DNA of 51,428 nt. It comes from Akkermansia muciniphila. Its GTDB lineage: Bacteria > Verrucomicrobiota > Verrucomicrobiia > Limisphaerales > SXTU01. The DNA lies in the NCBI GenBank assembly GCA_945874145.1, contig CAMCFN010000028.1, positions 1 through 51,428 of the forward strand. The letters are read 5' to 3'. The position numbers and the translations under genes were made by a program. Below the pieces are notes generated by a model. The model was not told the origin of the DNA. It did no database searches and saw only the letters and a program-made list of their open reading frames with translations. The first letter of the stretch is position 1; each line of letters starts with the position of its first letter. Shown here piece after piece: positions 41,338 to 49,789 of the stretch.

Positions 41338-43586
41338 CTATCAGTTGGATGCCCGTGTTGCCGGTGTGGCTGGTCGCGCTCATCACCCTCGCGCTGCTTG
41401 CGCTGCTTGTGCGCGGCTCGCTGCTGCTGTCGGAGAAGCGCCTGCCGCACCGGTGGATTCTGCTGCTCGGCGCGTTGCGTGTGGCCATCGTCGCGGTGTT
41501 CGCGCTGTGCCTGCTCCAGCCCATCGTCGCCTTCCGCCGCACCGTGCAGGAAGGCCCACCCGTGCTCGTGCTGTTCGACACCTCGAAGAGCATGGGGCTC
41601 AAGGACAGCGCCGCGCCCAACGGCCGCCTGCCCGAGACGATGCAATGGCTCGAAAAAAGCGGCCTGCAAACCAAGCTGGCAGCCCGGCCGAACGTGCTGT
41701 GGTTCGCGTTCGACGGCCACGCGCGCGCGGTCACGCCGGCGGATCTGCCGGCACTGGCAGCCAACGGCACCACCACGCACTACGCCGAGAGCTTGGCCGA
41801 CGCCTGGGAGCATTACCGCCAGCAGCGCAGCGAGTCCGCGCCGCTGGTGCCCGGCGGTCGTGTCCTGCTGGTCAGCGATGGCCACGACTTCAGCGCGCGC
41901 GCCGTGACCGACGTGGCCCGGGAACTGGGACTGGCCGTGGACACTCTAGCGCCGATGACCGCGCGGGGCGGTGCCGAGGCGGCGCACATCAGCATCGCGC
42001 AGGTGCAGGCCCCGCGCAGCGTGCTGCTGGGTGCGGAGTCGCGGTTCAGCGTGGCCCTGCGACAGGAGGGCCTTGTGGGACGGCCGCTGACGCTTAACTT
42101 GAAGGATGGCGACAAGCTGGTGGCCCAGCAGCCGTTCACCTTCGCCGCCGGACCGGCCGAAAAGATCGTCACGCTGACCTTCCAGCCGACGGTGGCGGGT
42201 TTGAAGGAATACGCCGTTGAAGTTGGTGGTGCTCCTGCCGGCGGACCGGAAGCCGTCCTGAGCCGCAAGTTCAGCGTGCAGGTGTTGGGGGCGCGGAACG
42301 AAGTGCTGTTCCTCGAAGACGCGTGGCGCTGGGAGTTCAAGTTCCTGCGCCGCATTTTTGAGGATGACCCGAGCTTCACGCTCACCGCGTTTCTTTCGCG
42401 CGGCGAAAGCGCGTTTGTGCAGCTTGCCGAACCCGACCGGCGCACGAAGGTGACGGGCTTCCCACAATCGCGGGCGGAACTGGCGGGCTTCGACACGCTC
42501 GTGCTCGGCAGCGCGGACCCGCGCCGCTGGCCGCGCGGTTTTGCCTACGTGCTGCAACAACTGGTCGAGGAGAACGGCAAGTCGCTCATCGTCATCGGCG
42601 GGCCGAATCTTGCGCAGATGGCCGCGCATCCGGCGCTGGCGGCACTGCTGCCCGTGCAGTTGTCCACCGAGTCCGCCGCGCCCGTGCCCGGTCCCGTGCC
42701 GGTGCGCGTGACAACCGAGGGGCTGGCCTCGCCGTTCTTCGCCGCGCCCAACGGCGCACCGGACGCTTACTGGGCCGCGCTGCCGCCCGTGGATCAGATT
42801 TACCCGCCGCTGCGGAAGAAGCCGGCCGCCACCGCGCTCGCCGAGGCGACCAAGCTGGCCAACCCTTATGGTAATCTCATCCTGATGGCGGAACACACCG
42901 TGGGCCGGGGCCGCGTGTTGTTCATCGCCACCGACACGTTGTGGAAGTGGCAGATGTTCTCGACCACGACGGAAGGCCCGACGCCCTTCCAGGTGTTCTG
43001 GCAGCAAACCCTCCGCGCGCTGGCCCCGCTCCGCACCAGCAGCGGGAACGTCAGCCTGCACGTCGAGCCGGACCGCAGCCGTTACGAGCCGGGGCAGACC
43101 GTCGTGCTGCGCGCGGAGGTCCGTGTAGCACAGCCCTTGCCCAAGGCGCGGGTGCAGGCGCGCGTGACCTTGCCGGATGGGAAGCAACTGCCACTCGACT
43201 TCGCCCCCAACGCCGCCGAACCGGGCACCTACACGGCACGCTTCGAGCCGACGCTGGCCGGCCAGCACAAGGTCGCCGCCAGCGTGGTGGCCGACGACAA
43301 GGCGGTCGCCGACACGCTCATCCCCTTCGATGTGGAGACGAGCAACGCCGAGCTGGGCAACCTGCGCATCAACGAGGCCAGCCTCCGCCGCATCGCCCAC
43401 GACACCGGCGGCCAGTTTCTCAACCGCACCGACCCGGCGACTTGGCGTGCGCTAGAGAACCTGGAAAAAGTCCCCGTCACCCGCGTGGAAACCGTGGACC
43501 TGTGGAACCGCTTCGTGCTGCTCATCCTCCTCGCGGTCCTTATGGGCACCGACTGGCTGCTGCGACTGCTGCGCGGGTTCGCGTGA
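41334..43586 (+). CDS. Second vWA/glutamine-amidotransferase-like membrane protein
   Basis: 750 residues from GTG 41334, which overlaps the previous stop. Two N-terminal helices (about 9-33 and 41-62) precede a vWA-like domain with MIDAS LFDTSKSMG (Asp82, Ser84, Ser86). Residues about 320-560 contain VLFLEDAWRWEFKFLRRI, SLIVIGGPNLAQM and GRVLFIATDTLWKW, resembling the class I glutamine amidotransferase-like domain that follows vWA in such MoxR-cluster proteins; no catalytic Cys is evident. Ig-like strands and a C-terminal helix (about 726-744) complete it. Ends the cluster. Confidence 0.87.
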   Translation: MTISWMPVLPVWLVALITLALLALLVRGSLLLSEKRLPHRWILLLGALRVAIVAVFALCLLQPIVAFRRTVQEGPPVLVLFDTSKSMGLKDSAAPNGRLPETMQWLEKSGLQTKLAARPNVLWFAFDGHARAVTPADLPALAANGTTTHYAESLADAWEHYRQQRSESAPLVPGGRVLLVSDGHDFSARAVTDVARELGLAVDTLAPMTARGGAEAAHISIAQVQAPRSVLLGAESRFSVALRQEGLVGRPLTLNLKDGDKLVAQQPFTFAAGPAEKIVTLTFQPTVAGLKEYAVEVGGAPAGGPEAVLSRKFSVQVLGARNEVLFLEDAWRWEFKFLRRIFEDDPSFTLTAFLSRGESAFVQLAEPDRRTKVTGFPQSRAELAGFDTLVLGSADPRRWPRGFAYVLQQLVEENGKSLIVIGGPNLAQMAAHPALAALLPVQLSTESAAPVPGPVPVRVTTEGLASPFFAAPNGAPDAYWAALPPVDQIYPPLRKKPAATALAEATKLANPYGNLILMAEHTVGRGRVLFIATDTLWKWQMFSTTTEGPTPFQVFWQQTLRALAPLRTSSGNVSLHVEPDRSRYEPGQTVVLRAEVRVAQPLPKARVQARVTLPDGKQLPLDFAPNAAEPGTYTARFEPTLAGQHKVAASVVADDKAVADTLIPFDVETSNAELGNLRINEASLRRIAHDTGGQFLNRTDPATWRALENLEKVPVTRVETVDLWNRFVLLILLAVLMGTDWLLRLLRGFA

Positions 43587-44055
43587 AGCGAGTGGGCGTG
43601 GTTTTGAGGCGCTGTTGAGGATGCTGCCGAGCCGGGGGAGGCAAGCAAAAGAAAAGGCGTGCCGGACGAGCACTGGCTTGGTGAAGCACTACTGCACTCC
43701 TCTGCGTTCTGCTGCACAGCGATCCGTAGGCGCAGTTTCAAATCGTCGTTAACCTGCACGCCAATAAGCCGCTCCGGGTCGTGGGCATCCCGCGCAGCCG
43801 CGCGAAACTGGAGGAAGTGTTCACAAACACACGCCCGTGGACCTGGTTGTCTGCGGGGCGAGTTCCGGCAGGCAGGTGCCAAAGCGTTGCGCGCGGAGTT
43901 GCGCCGGCGCGACCGGCCTCGGCTGATGCTTCTGCACCAAAACCGCTCGGCCAGCCTAGCGTGGCTGCGGCAAGGGCTTGCACGCCGCAAACAGTGAGGC
44001 GGAGTTGGCGGGCAGTTGGAACTTCCGTAGTGCGCAATGCAACACGGCCGCTCGG
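43587..44055. other. Gene-poor spacer with possible decayed coding remnant
   Basis: 469 nt between two convergent genes. I see no intact gene or terminator. Part of it (43740-43997) reads as a broken receiver-like or small-protein remnant (see the pseudogene entry). Confidence 0.4.
43740..43997 (+). pseudogene. Possible frameshifted coding remnant
   Basis: Frame one reads VVNLHANKPLRVVGIPRSRA; a second frame reads PVDLVVCG and a third GEFRQAGAKALRAELRRRDR then LMLLHQNRSASLAWLRQGL before TGA 43995-43997. Joining these needs small indels, but the spliced text looks like a receiver-like protein fragment. The evidence is weak. Confidence 0.25.
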
Positions 44056-45327
44056 TCACGCCTCTGGCGGCAGCACGCTGAAATGGCGACGCCCTGCACC
44101 CATGACGTTGATGGTCACCTTGATGGCGACCGTGTAGATCATGAAGCCCAGCGCCCAGATGCCGGCGGTGATTTTCCATTCCATCACGCTGGGCAGGTAT
44201 TCCACCACCTCGTGCAGCGTCGAGGGGATGAAGCCGGGGATGATGAGGCCCATGCCCTTCTCAATCCAGATGCCGGCGAAGGCCAGCACGCAGGCGAGGT
44301 TGAGCAGGCGTCGGTCGGCGACCGCGCGCGGCGAGAGCAGCAGTCCGGCGGCGATCACGGTCATCACCACCGACGACCAAATCCACGGGACGAGTGCGTT
44401 GTGACCGTGCAGACCGAAGTAGAGGTAGTGCGCCGCGCTCGTGTGCGAGCCGCCGGTGTAGAACTCGACGAAGACCTCGGAGCCGACCATGAGCAGGTTG
44501 ATGAGGATGGTGACGCGCATGATGTTCAGCAGCGTGCGGATGGGGCCTTCGCCGAAGTCGGAGTGGATGACGCGGCGGACGATCTGGATGGCGATGATGA
44601 TAAAGGCCGGCCCGCTTACGAACGCACTCGCGAGGAAGCGCGGCGCAAGCAAAGCCGTGTTCCAGAAGGGCCGTCCGCCCAACCCGCAGTAGAGGAACGC
44701 GGTGACGGTGTGGATCGAGATGGCCCAGACGATGGAGAGGAAGACGAACGGCACATACCACTTTGGGTTAGGTTTGCGGCCGATGAACCTCATGTAGAGC
44801 AGGTAGCCGCAGATGTGCAGGTTCAGCAGCAGGTAGCCGTTCAGCACGAGGACGTCCCAGGTGAGCATCGAGACTGGGAAGTTGAAGCGGCCGAAGGGCG
44901 GGATGAGATGCCAGAAGCGGTCGGGCCGCCCGAGGTCCACGGTGACGAACATGATGGCCATCACGATGGCGGCGACGGCGAGCAACTCCCCAATGATGAC
45001 CACGTCGTGCATCTCCTCGTCGTGGTAGAGGTAAGCCGGGATGACCATCATCACGCCACCCGCCGCGAGGCCGACGAGGAAGGTGAAGTTCGCGATGTAG
45101 AGGCCCCACGAGACATGGTCGCTCATCGCGGTGACGGCGAGGCCGTCGCGCACTTGCACGGCCCACGCGTTCGCGCCGACGAGGAACACGGCGGTGAGCA
45201 GCGTCATCCACGCGTAGAAGAGGCGGCTCCCATCGAAGGCCTCCCACAACACGCGGGCGAGGAAGCGCGGGTATTGCCGCCAGAACTCGGCGGCGCCCGA
45301 CGGGACAGTGGTGGCAGACTCAGGCAT
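44056..45327 (-). CDS. NrfD/PsrC-family quinol-oxidising membrane subunit
   Basis: 423 residues, about ten transmembrane helices. Typical segments are WGLYIANFTFLVGLAAGGVM, VDLGRPDRFWHLIP, SMLTWDVLVLNGYLLLNL and FWNTALLAPRFLASAFVSG. The DLGRPDRFWH and WDVLVLNGYL motifs belong to the NrfD/DsrP/PsrC family, which passes electrons between the quinone pool and a periplasmic iron-sulfur protein. It overlaps the iron-sulfur gene by 8 nt. With that gene and a tetraheme cytochrome, it probably feeds NapAB (no NapC or NapH is seen). Direction and quinone type are inference. Confidence 0.88.
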   Translation of the reverse strand: MPESATTVPSGAAEFWRQYPRFLARVLWEAFDGSRLFYAWMTLLTAVFLVGANAWAVQVRDGLAVTAMSDHVSWGLYIANFTFLVGLAAGGVMMVIPAYLYHDEEMHDVVIIGELLAVAAIVMAIMFVTVDLGRPDRFWHLIPPFGRFNFPVSMLTWDVLVLNGYLLLNLHICGYLLYMRFIGRKPNPKWYVPFVFLSIVWAISIHTVTAFLYCGLGGRPFWNTALLAPRFLASAFVSGPAFIIIAIQIVRRVIHSDFGEGPIRTLLNIMRVTILINLLMVGSEVFVEFYTGGSHTSAAHYLYFGLHGHNALVPWIWSSVVMTVIAAGLLLSPRAVADRRLLNLACVLAFAGIWIEKGMGLIIPGFIPSTLHEVVEYLPSVMEWKITAGIWALGFMIYTVAIKVTINVMGAGRRHFSVLPPEA

Positions 45328-46246
45328 CGAAGAAGTAGAAGAATTGCGGCTTGGTCCCTAGCTCCTCCTTGAGGACGAACACGCGCTTGTTCTGGAGCAC
45401 CCAACGGATTTCGGAGTCGGGGTCGAGCAGGTTGCCAAAGACGCGCGCACCGGTCGGGCAGGCTTCGAGGCAGGCGGGCAGTTTGCCGTTGCGAGTGCGG
45501 TGTAGGCAGAAGGTGCATTTCTCCATCACGCCCTGAGGCCGGATGCGGTTGCTGAGGTAGCCCTGCACCGGGTTGATTTCGGCGGCGGGAATCTGCGGCT
45601 TGGACCAATTGAAACGCCGCGCGTGATAGGGGCAGGCGGCTTCGCAGTAGCGACAGCCGATGCACCAGTTGTAATCCACGACCACGATGCCGTCGGGTTC
45701 CTTCCACGTCGCCTCGACGGGGCAGACATCCACGCACGGCGGGTGGTCGCACTGCTGGCACTGGATGGGCATGTAGAACTTGTCCTTCGCCGGCACGGGA
45801 TGGTCGTAGTGCGCATTGCCCTTCTCCAAGTCCAGTGAGCCGTTCGACATCTCCAGGACGCGGATGTAGCTCTGGTGCGAGGGCCGGTCGTGGTTGTTCT
45901 CCTTGTGACAAGCCTCCGCGCATTTGCGGCAGCCGATGCAGATGGAGAGGTTGAGCGCGTAGCCGAACTTCACGCCCGGCTGTGGGCGGTCCGCGCTGAC
46001 CTGCACATCCGCGCCGTATTGCTTCTTCGTGTCTTTCTCGATGCGTTTGAGCACGACCTCCAAGTCCACCGCGCTGAGTTCTGAGTAATGCTTCTGCAAA
46101 AAATCCTCGACCGACTCGAACGGCTTCCACTCGGTGAGGGGAGCGAGCGCCTTCGCATAGGCGGCGAGGCCGAGCGTCGCCCCGAGGCCCTTGAACATGT
46201 CGCGGCGGGTGATGCCTTCAGCCGGTGGGGTGGTGGGCTGGCTCAT
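45320..46246 (-). CDS. Tat-exported ferredoxin-like protein with four [4Fe-4S] clusters (NrfC/DsrO-type)
   Basis: 308 residues. N-terminal Tat signal with GITRRDMFKGLGATLGLAAY (twin Arg 14-15). Four cysteine groups are present: Cys103/106/109/113, Cys163/166/171/175, Cys195/198/201/205, and Cys244/247/259/263, giving four [4Fe-4S] clusters. This is the NrfC/DsrO arrangement, the electron transfer subunit that docks on NrfD-type proteins. It is cotranscribed with both neighbours; spacing to the upstream tetraheme gene is 4 nt. Confidence 0.93.
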   Translation of the reverse strand: MSQPTTPPAEGITRRDMFKGLGATLGLAAYAKALAPLTEWKPFESVEDFLQKHYSELSAVDLEVVLKRIEKDTKKQYGADVQVSADRPQPGVKFGYALNLSICIGCRKCAEACHKENNHDRPSHQSYIRVLEMSNGSLDLEKGNAHYDHPVPAKDKFYMPIQCQQCDHPPCVDVCPVEATWKEPDGIVVVDYNWCIGCRYCEAACPYHARRFNWSKPQIPAAEINPVQGYLSNRIRPQGVMEKCTFCLHRTRNGKLPACLEACPTGARVFGNLLDPDSEIRWVLQNKRVFVLKEELGTKPQFFYFFDA

Positions 46247-46250
46247 GAAA

Positions 46251-46889
46251 TCAGTGGTTCGCAGCAGCAGCTTTCACCGGCACCGAGATGCGGTCGCGCG
46301 GCGGAAAGACGGGACGGGCGAGTGGATACTTGGGCGAATGCGGATCGTGGCAATTGACGCAGTTGTTCCGCGTGCGCGGGCCGCGACTCAAGTCCCAGTA
46401 ACCCGTCATGCCGCCGTGCGCACCATGTTGGTAGTCGCGCAACTGCGACCCGTGGCACTGGCCGCAGAGCGTCATCACGTCGGCGAACTCAACGCTGCGA
46501 CCATCCGCGAGGCGGAGCGTGTCGTAGTTGGTCGCGTTGTGGCAGCTCAGGCAGTTCAGCTCGCCGTGCGCGTATTTGAGGCCTTGATGAAACTGGTCCA
46601 GCTCCGCGCTCGTGTGCGTGCGCGCGTTGGGCTGGGTCGTCGCGTGGCAGGTGCCACAGGCGACAGTGACGGCTTGGCCGTGGAAGTTGGTAGTGCCCGT
46701 GTTCACGCGCGGCGGGCCGGCGGGCCGCTGGATGGTCACGGGATGCAGCGGCGCGGCGGAAGCGACACGGGGGATTTCGCCAGCAGCCTGAGCCGGTGCC
46801 TTCGACTTCTGCGCGAACGCCATTCCGCCCGCCACAGCGACGACCGCCGCCACGGCCACAGTCCAAGTTGTTGTTGAAAGCTTGCTCAC
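46251..46889 (-). CDS. Periplasmic tetraheme c-type cytochrome
   Basis: 212 residues from GTG 46889 (an ATG at 46943 would add 18 residues). The N-terminal signal peptide has TVAVAAVVAVAGGMAFA (about 10-26). Four CxxCH heme sites are present: CGTCH (78-82), CLSCH (113-117), CGQCH (142-146) and CVNCH (177-181), with extra His residues for axial ligation (HQGLKYAH, HGAHGG). It is probably the electron carrier between the iron-sulfur protein and NapB. I do not recognise it as NapC or NrfH: these are anchored by a retained N-terminal helix, whereas this one appears cleavable. The family is uncertain. Confidence 0.85.
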   Translation of the reverse strand: MSKLSTTTWTVAVAAVVAVAGGMAFAQKSKAPAQAAGEIPRVASAAPLHPVTIQRPAGPPRVNTGTTNFHGQAVTVACGTCHATTQPNARTHTSAELDQFHQGLKYAHGELNCLSCHNATNYDTLRLADGRSVEFADVMTLCGQCHGSQLRDYQHGAHGGMTGYWDLSRGPRTRNNCVNCHDPHSPKYPLARPVFPPRDRISVPVKAAAANH

Positions 46890-47107
46890 GCGATTGCGAT
46901 GCCGCACAGATCCTCCGCCGACGGCCCGGTTCCAGCCACGCATCGCTTGCGGATTGATGGACAGTTCTTGCGGCATGCCGCGCAAGTTCCGCAGGGCCGC
47001 CGGTTCGGATCGCCAAAAAATCACCAGCGCGAGCCAACCAACGGTGAGCCGCGCGTGCTGCTCAGTCGTAAGCTCGTGGCACGAATGCAAGCAGTCGCAT
47101 TCCCACG
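46890..47107. promoter_or_regulatory. Divergent promoter region of the nitrate reductase locus
   Basis: 218 nt between the divergent tetraheme cytochrome and napD starts. It contains a 12-nt perfect palindrome GCGGCATGCCGC (46970-46981), with TTGC/GCAA flanks, a possible operator. No FNR/NarL site was clearly seen. Function of the palindrome is inference. Confidence 0.4.
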
Positions 47108-47371
47108 ATGCCAACCAGCGGACTCATCATCACCTTGCAGCCAGGGTCGGCCACGCAGGCCGACGCCGTCGGGCGGCTGCGCGCGCGGCCCGAGCTGACG
47201 CTCGGCGAAGTCAGCGACCGCTGGCTGCCCGTCGCGCTCGAGACCCGCGACGACGCCGAGTCCCGCGAGGTCTATGATTGGCTGATGGCGCTGCCCGGCG
47301 TGGCGTTCGTGGACGTGGTCAGCGTGAACTTCGAGCCGACACTTTCACTTCAGCTTCACCCGTCGCCATGA
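47108..47371 (+). CDS. napD: NapD-family chaperone of nitrate reductase
   Basis: 87 residues, typical NapD size. It begins SGLIITLQPG, matching the NapD beta strand, then DAVGRLRARPELTLGE, a helix, and ends VYDWLMALPGVAFVDVVSVN, the ferredoxin-like betaalphabeta fold of NapD. NapD binds the Tat signal of NapA to prevent premature export during cofactor loading. The stop overlaps the napA ATG (ATGA). Confidence 0.88.
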   Translation: MPTSGLIITLQPGSATQADAVGRLRARPELTLGEVSDRWLPVALETRDDAESREVYDWLMALPGVAFVDVVSVNFEPTLSLQLHPSP

Positions 47372-49785
47372 ACCTCCCCCGCCGCGAATTCCTCCGCGCC
47401 TCCGCACTCGCCGCCGCCAGCGCCGTGGTCGCGCAACGCACCGGCGCGGCGGATGCGACCACTTCACCCGCGCCGTCGCCTGCCGATGGCATCGCGTGGG
47501 ACAAGGCCCCGTGTCGCTTCTGCGGCACCGGCTGCCACGTCCGCGTCGGTGTGAAGGACGGGAAGGTCGTCGCGATTCAGGGCGACCAACTCGCGGAGGT
47601 GAACAAGGGCCTACTCTGCGTGAAAGGCTATCACGTCGGCCTCGCGCTCTATGGCAAGGACCGGCTCACCACGCCGCTGCTGCGCAAGAACGGAAAGCTC
47701 GAACCCATCTCGTGGGACGAGGCGCTCGACACCATCGCCAAGCGAGTGATGGCTGCGCCGGACAAGTTCGCCATCTACGGCTCTGGCCAATGGACCATTC
47801 CCGAGGGCTACGCGGCGAACAAGCTGATGAAGGGCGGCCTCTCGAACAACCACATCGACCCCAACGCCCGCCTGTGCATGGCCAGCGCGGTCACAGGCTA
47901 CCTCTCGACCTACGGCGTGGACGAGCCGGCGGGCTGCTACGACGACCTCGACGCGTGCGACGTGCTCATCCTATGGGGAAACAACATGGCCGAGATGCAC
48001 CCAGTGCTCTTCAGCCGCGTTATTGACCGGCGCACGCGCGGCCAGAAGGTCACGCTCATCGACATCGGCACGCGCCGCACGCGCACCACGGAGTTCTCGG
48101 ACCATTACCTCGAGTTCAAACCGCAGAGCGACCTCGCCATCCTGAACGGCATCGCGCATCTGCTGCTCAAGAACGGCACCTACGACGCGAAGTTCGTCGA
48201 GCGCTTCTGCAACTTCCGCCAGGACACCGCCGCTGCTTCCCTGCTCGGCGACGCGATGACCTTCGACGCCTACAAAGCCGCGCTCGAGCCCTACACGCCC
48301 GAATACGTGGAGAAGATTTCCGGCGTGCCAGCCGAGAAGATTCGCCTGCTGGGCGAGCTGTTCGGGCGAAAGGACATTCGCATCACGAGCGTCTGGTGCA
48401 TGGGCTTCAACCAGCATTCGCGCGGCACGAATGCGAACCGTCTCTGCCACGGCATACACTTACTCAGCGGCCATTTCGGCAAGCATGGCGACGCGCCGAC
48501 GTCGCTCACCGGCCAGCCCAGTGCGTGCGGCACCGCGCGCGAGGTCGGGACGATGTGCCACTTCCTGCCCGGTGGCCGGCTCATCGCAAACGCCGAGCAC
48601 CGCGCGGAGACCGAGCGAATTTGGAACGTCCCGCCGGGCCGCATCAACCCGAAGATGGGCCACCACACGGTGCTGCTCTGGGAGAAGTTCTGCACGCCCA
48701 CCGCGCAGGGCGGCGACATCAGCACCGTCTGGGTGCAGGTGACAAACCCCGGCCAGTCGCTGCCGAACCTGCACAAGCTCTTCAAGGCGAAGCGCGGCCT
48801 CCCCGACAAGTTCCTCATCGTCTCCGAGGTGTATCCCACCGCGACGACTGAGCTGGCCGACCTTGTGTTGCCCTCCGCGATGTGGGTGGAGAAGAACGGC
48901 ATGTTCGGCAACTCCGAGCGGCGTACGCAGCAGTGGTTCAAGATGGTGAACCCGCCCGGCGAGGCGCGCGATGACTGCTGGCAGACCATTGCCGTCGCGC
49001 GGAAACTCTTTGAACTGGGCCACCCCGGCTTGAAGGACAAGGAGGACAAGTTCCTCTTCACGTTCAAGAACGCCGCCGGGACCGAGGTGCCCGCGTGGGA
49101 TTGGAAGCATTACTACGACGTGAATGTGGACCGGGCGCTCTTCGAGGAATACCGCGCCTTCAGCCGCTACAAGCACAAGGACCTCGCGCCCTACGACGAA
49201 TACGTGAAGGCGCGCGGCCTGCGCTGGCCCGTCGTGCAGCAGGCCAGCGGGGCGTGGCGCGAGACGAAGTTCCGCTTCGCCGAGTTCGACGACTCGTATG
49301 TGAAGCGCGGCGCGGGAATCCAGTTTTACCATTCCGTCACCAAGGACGACAAAGCGCTCATCTGGTTCGCGCCCTACGAAAAGGCCGCTGAGGAACCGGA
49401 TGCGGATTTCCCGTTCTGGCTTTGCACCGGCCGCGTGCTCGAACACTGGCACACGGGCACGATGACCATGCGCATCCCGCAGCTGTCTGGCGCGATGCCG
49501 CACGCCTACGTGGAGATGCACTCGGCGGACGCCACCGAGCGCAGTATCGCGAATGGCGAGACGATTCTGGTGCGCACGCGACGCGGCCAGCTCCGGCTGC
49601 CCGTGTGGACGAATGGCCGCGGCCACGTCCCGCGCGGCTCGCTCTTCGTCCCGTTCTTTGACCAGCGCTTGCTCGTGAACGACCTCACGCTCGGCGAACC
49701 GGACCCAATCTCGAAGGAGCCGGACTACAAGAAATGTGCCGCGACCGTGGTGAAACTCGGCGCGGGGCGGCTCAACTCTGTCTGA
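47368..49785 (+). CDS. napA: Periplasmic nitrate reductase catalytic subunit NapA
   Basis: 805 residues, slightly shorter than the usual about 830. Tat signal PRREFLRASALAAASAV (Arg5-Arg6). [4Fe-4S] ligands are Cys49, Cys52, Cys56 and Cys84 (CRFCGTGC, LLCVKGY with Lys86, the electron-transfer Lys). The Mo ligand is Cys170 in NARLCMASAVTGYLSTYGVD, followed by EPAGCYDDLDACD and WGNNMAEMHPVLF, the NapA hallmarks. The bis-MGD-binding C-terminal domain is complete (FWLCTGRVLEHWHTGTMTMR). It reduces nitrate to nitrite with electrons from NapB. ATG 47368 overlaps napD. Confidence 0.96.
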   Translation: MNLPRREFLRASALAAASAVVAQRTGAADATTSPAPSPADGIAWDKAPCRFCGTGCHVRVGVKDGKVVAIQGDQLAEVNKGLLCVKGYHVGLALYGKDRLTTPLLRKNGKLEPISWDEALDTIAKRVMAAPDKFAIYGSGQWTIPEGYAANKLMKGGLSNNHIDPNARLCMASAVTGYLSTYGVDEPAGCYDDLDACDVLILWGNNMAEMHPVLFSRVIDRRTRGQKVTLIDIGTRRTRTTEFSDHYLEFKPQSDLAILNGIAHLLLKNGTYDAKFVERFCNFRQDTAAASLLGDAMTFDAYKAALEPYTPEYVEKISGVPAEKIRLLGELFGRKDIRITSVWCMGFNQHSRGTNANRLCHGIHLLSGHFGKHGDAPTSLTGQPSACGTAREVGTMCHFLPGGRLIANAEHRAETERIWNVPPGRINPKMGHHTVLLWEKFCTPTAQGGDISTVWVQVTNPGQSLPNLHKLFKAKRGLPDKFLIVSEVYPTATTELADLVLPSAMWVEKNGMFGNSERRTQQWFKMVNPPGEARDDCWQTIAVARKLFELGHPGLKDKEDKFLFTFKNAAGTEVPAWDWKHYYDVNVDRALFEEYRAFSRYKHKDLAPYDEYVKARGLRWPVVQQASGAWRETKFRFAEFDDSYVKRGAGIQFYHSVTKDDKALIWFAPYEKAAEEPDADFPFWLCTGRVLEHWHTGTMTMRIPQLSGAMPHAYVEMHSADATERSIANGETILVRTRRGQLRLPVWTNGRGHVPRGSLFVPFFDQRLLVNDLTLGEPDPISKEPDYKKCAATVVKLGAGRLNSV

Positions 49786-49789
49786 GGCC

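Noticed and set aside
43978..45372. 464-residue open frame on the plus strand
   Set aside because: Opposite the NrfD gene, with a His/Asp/Glu-rich mirror composition.
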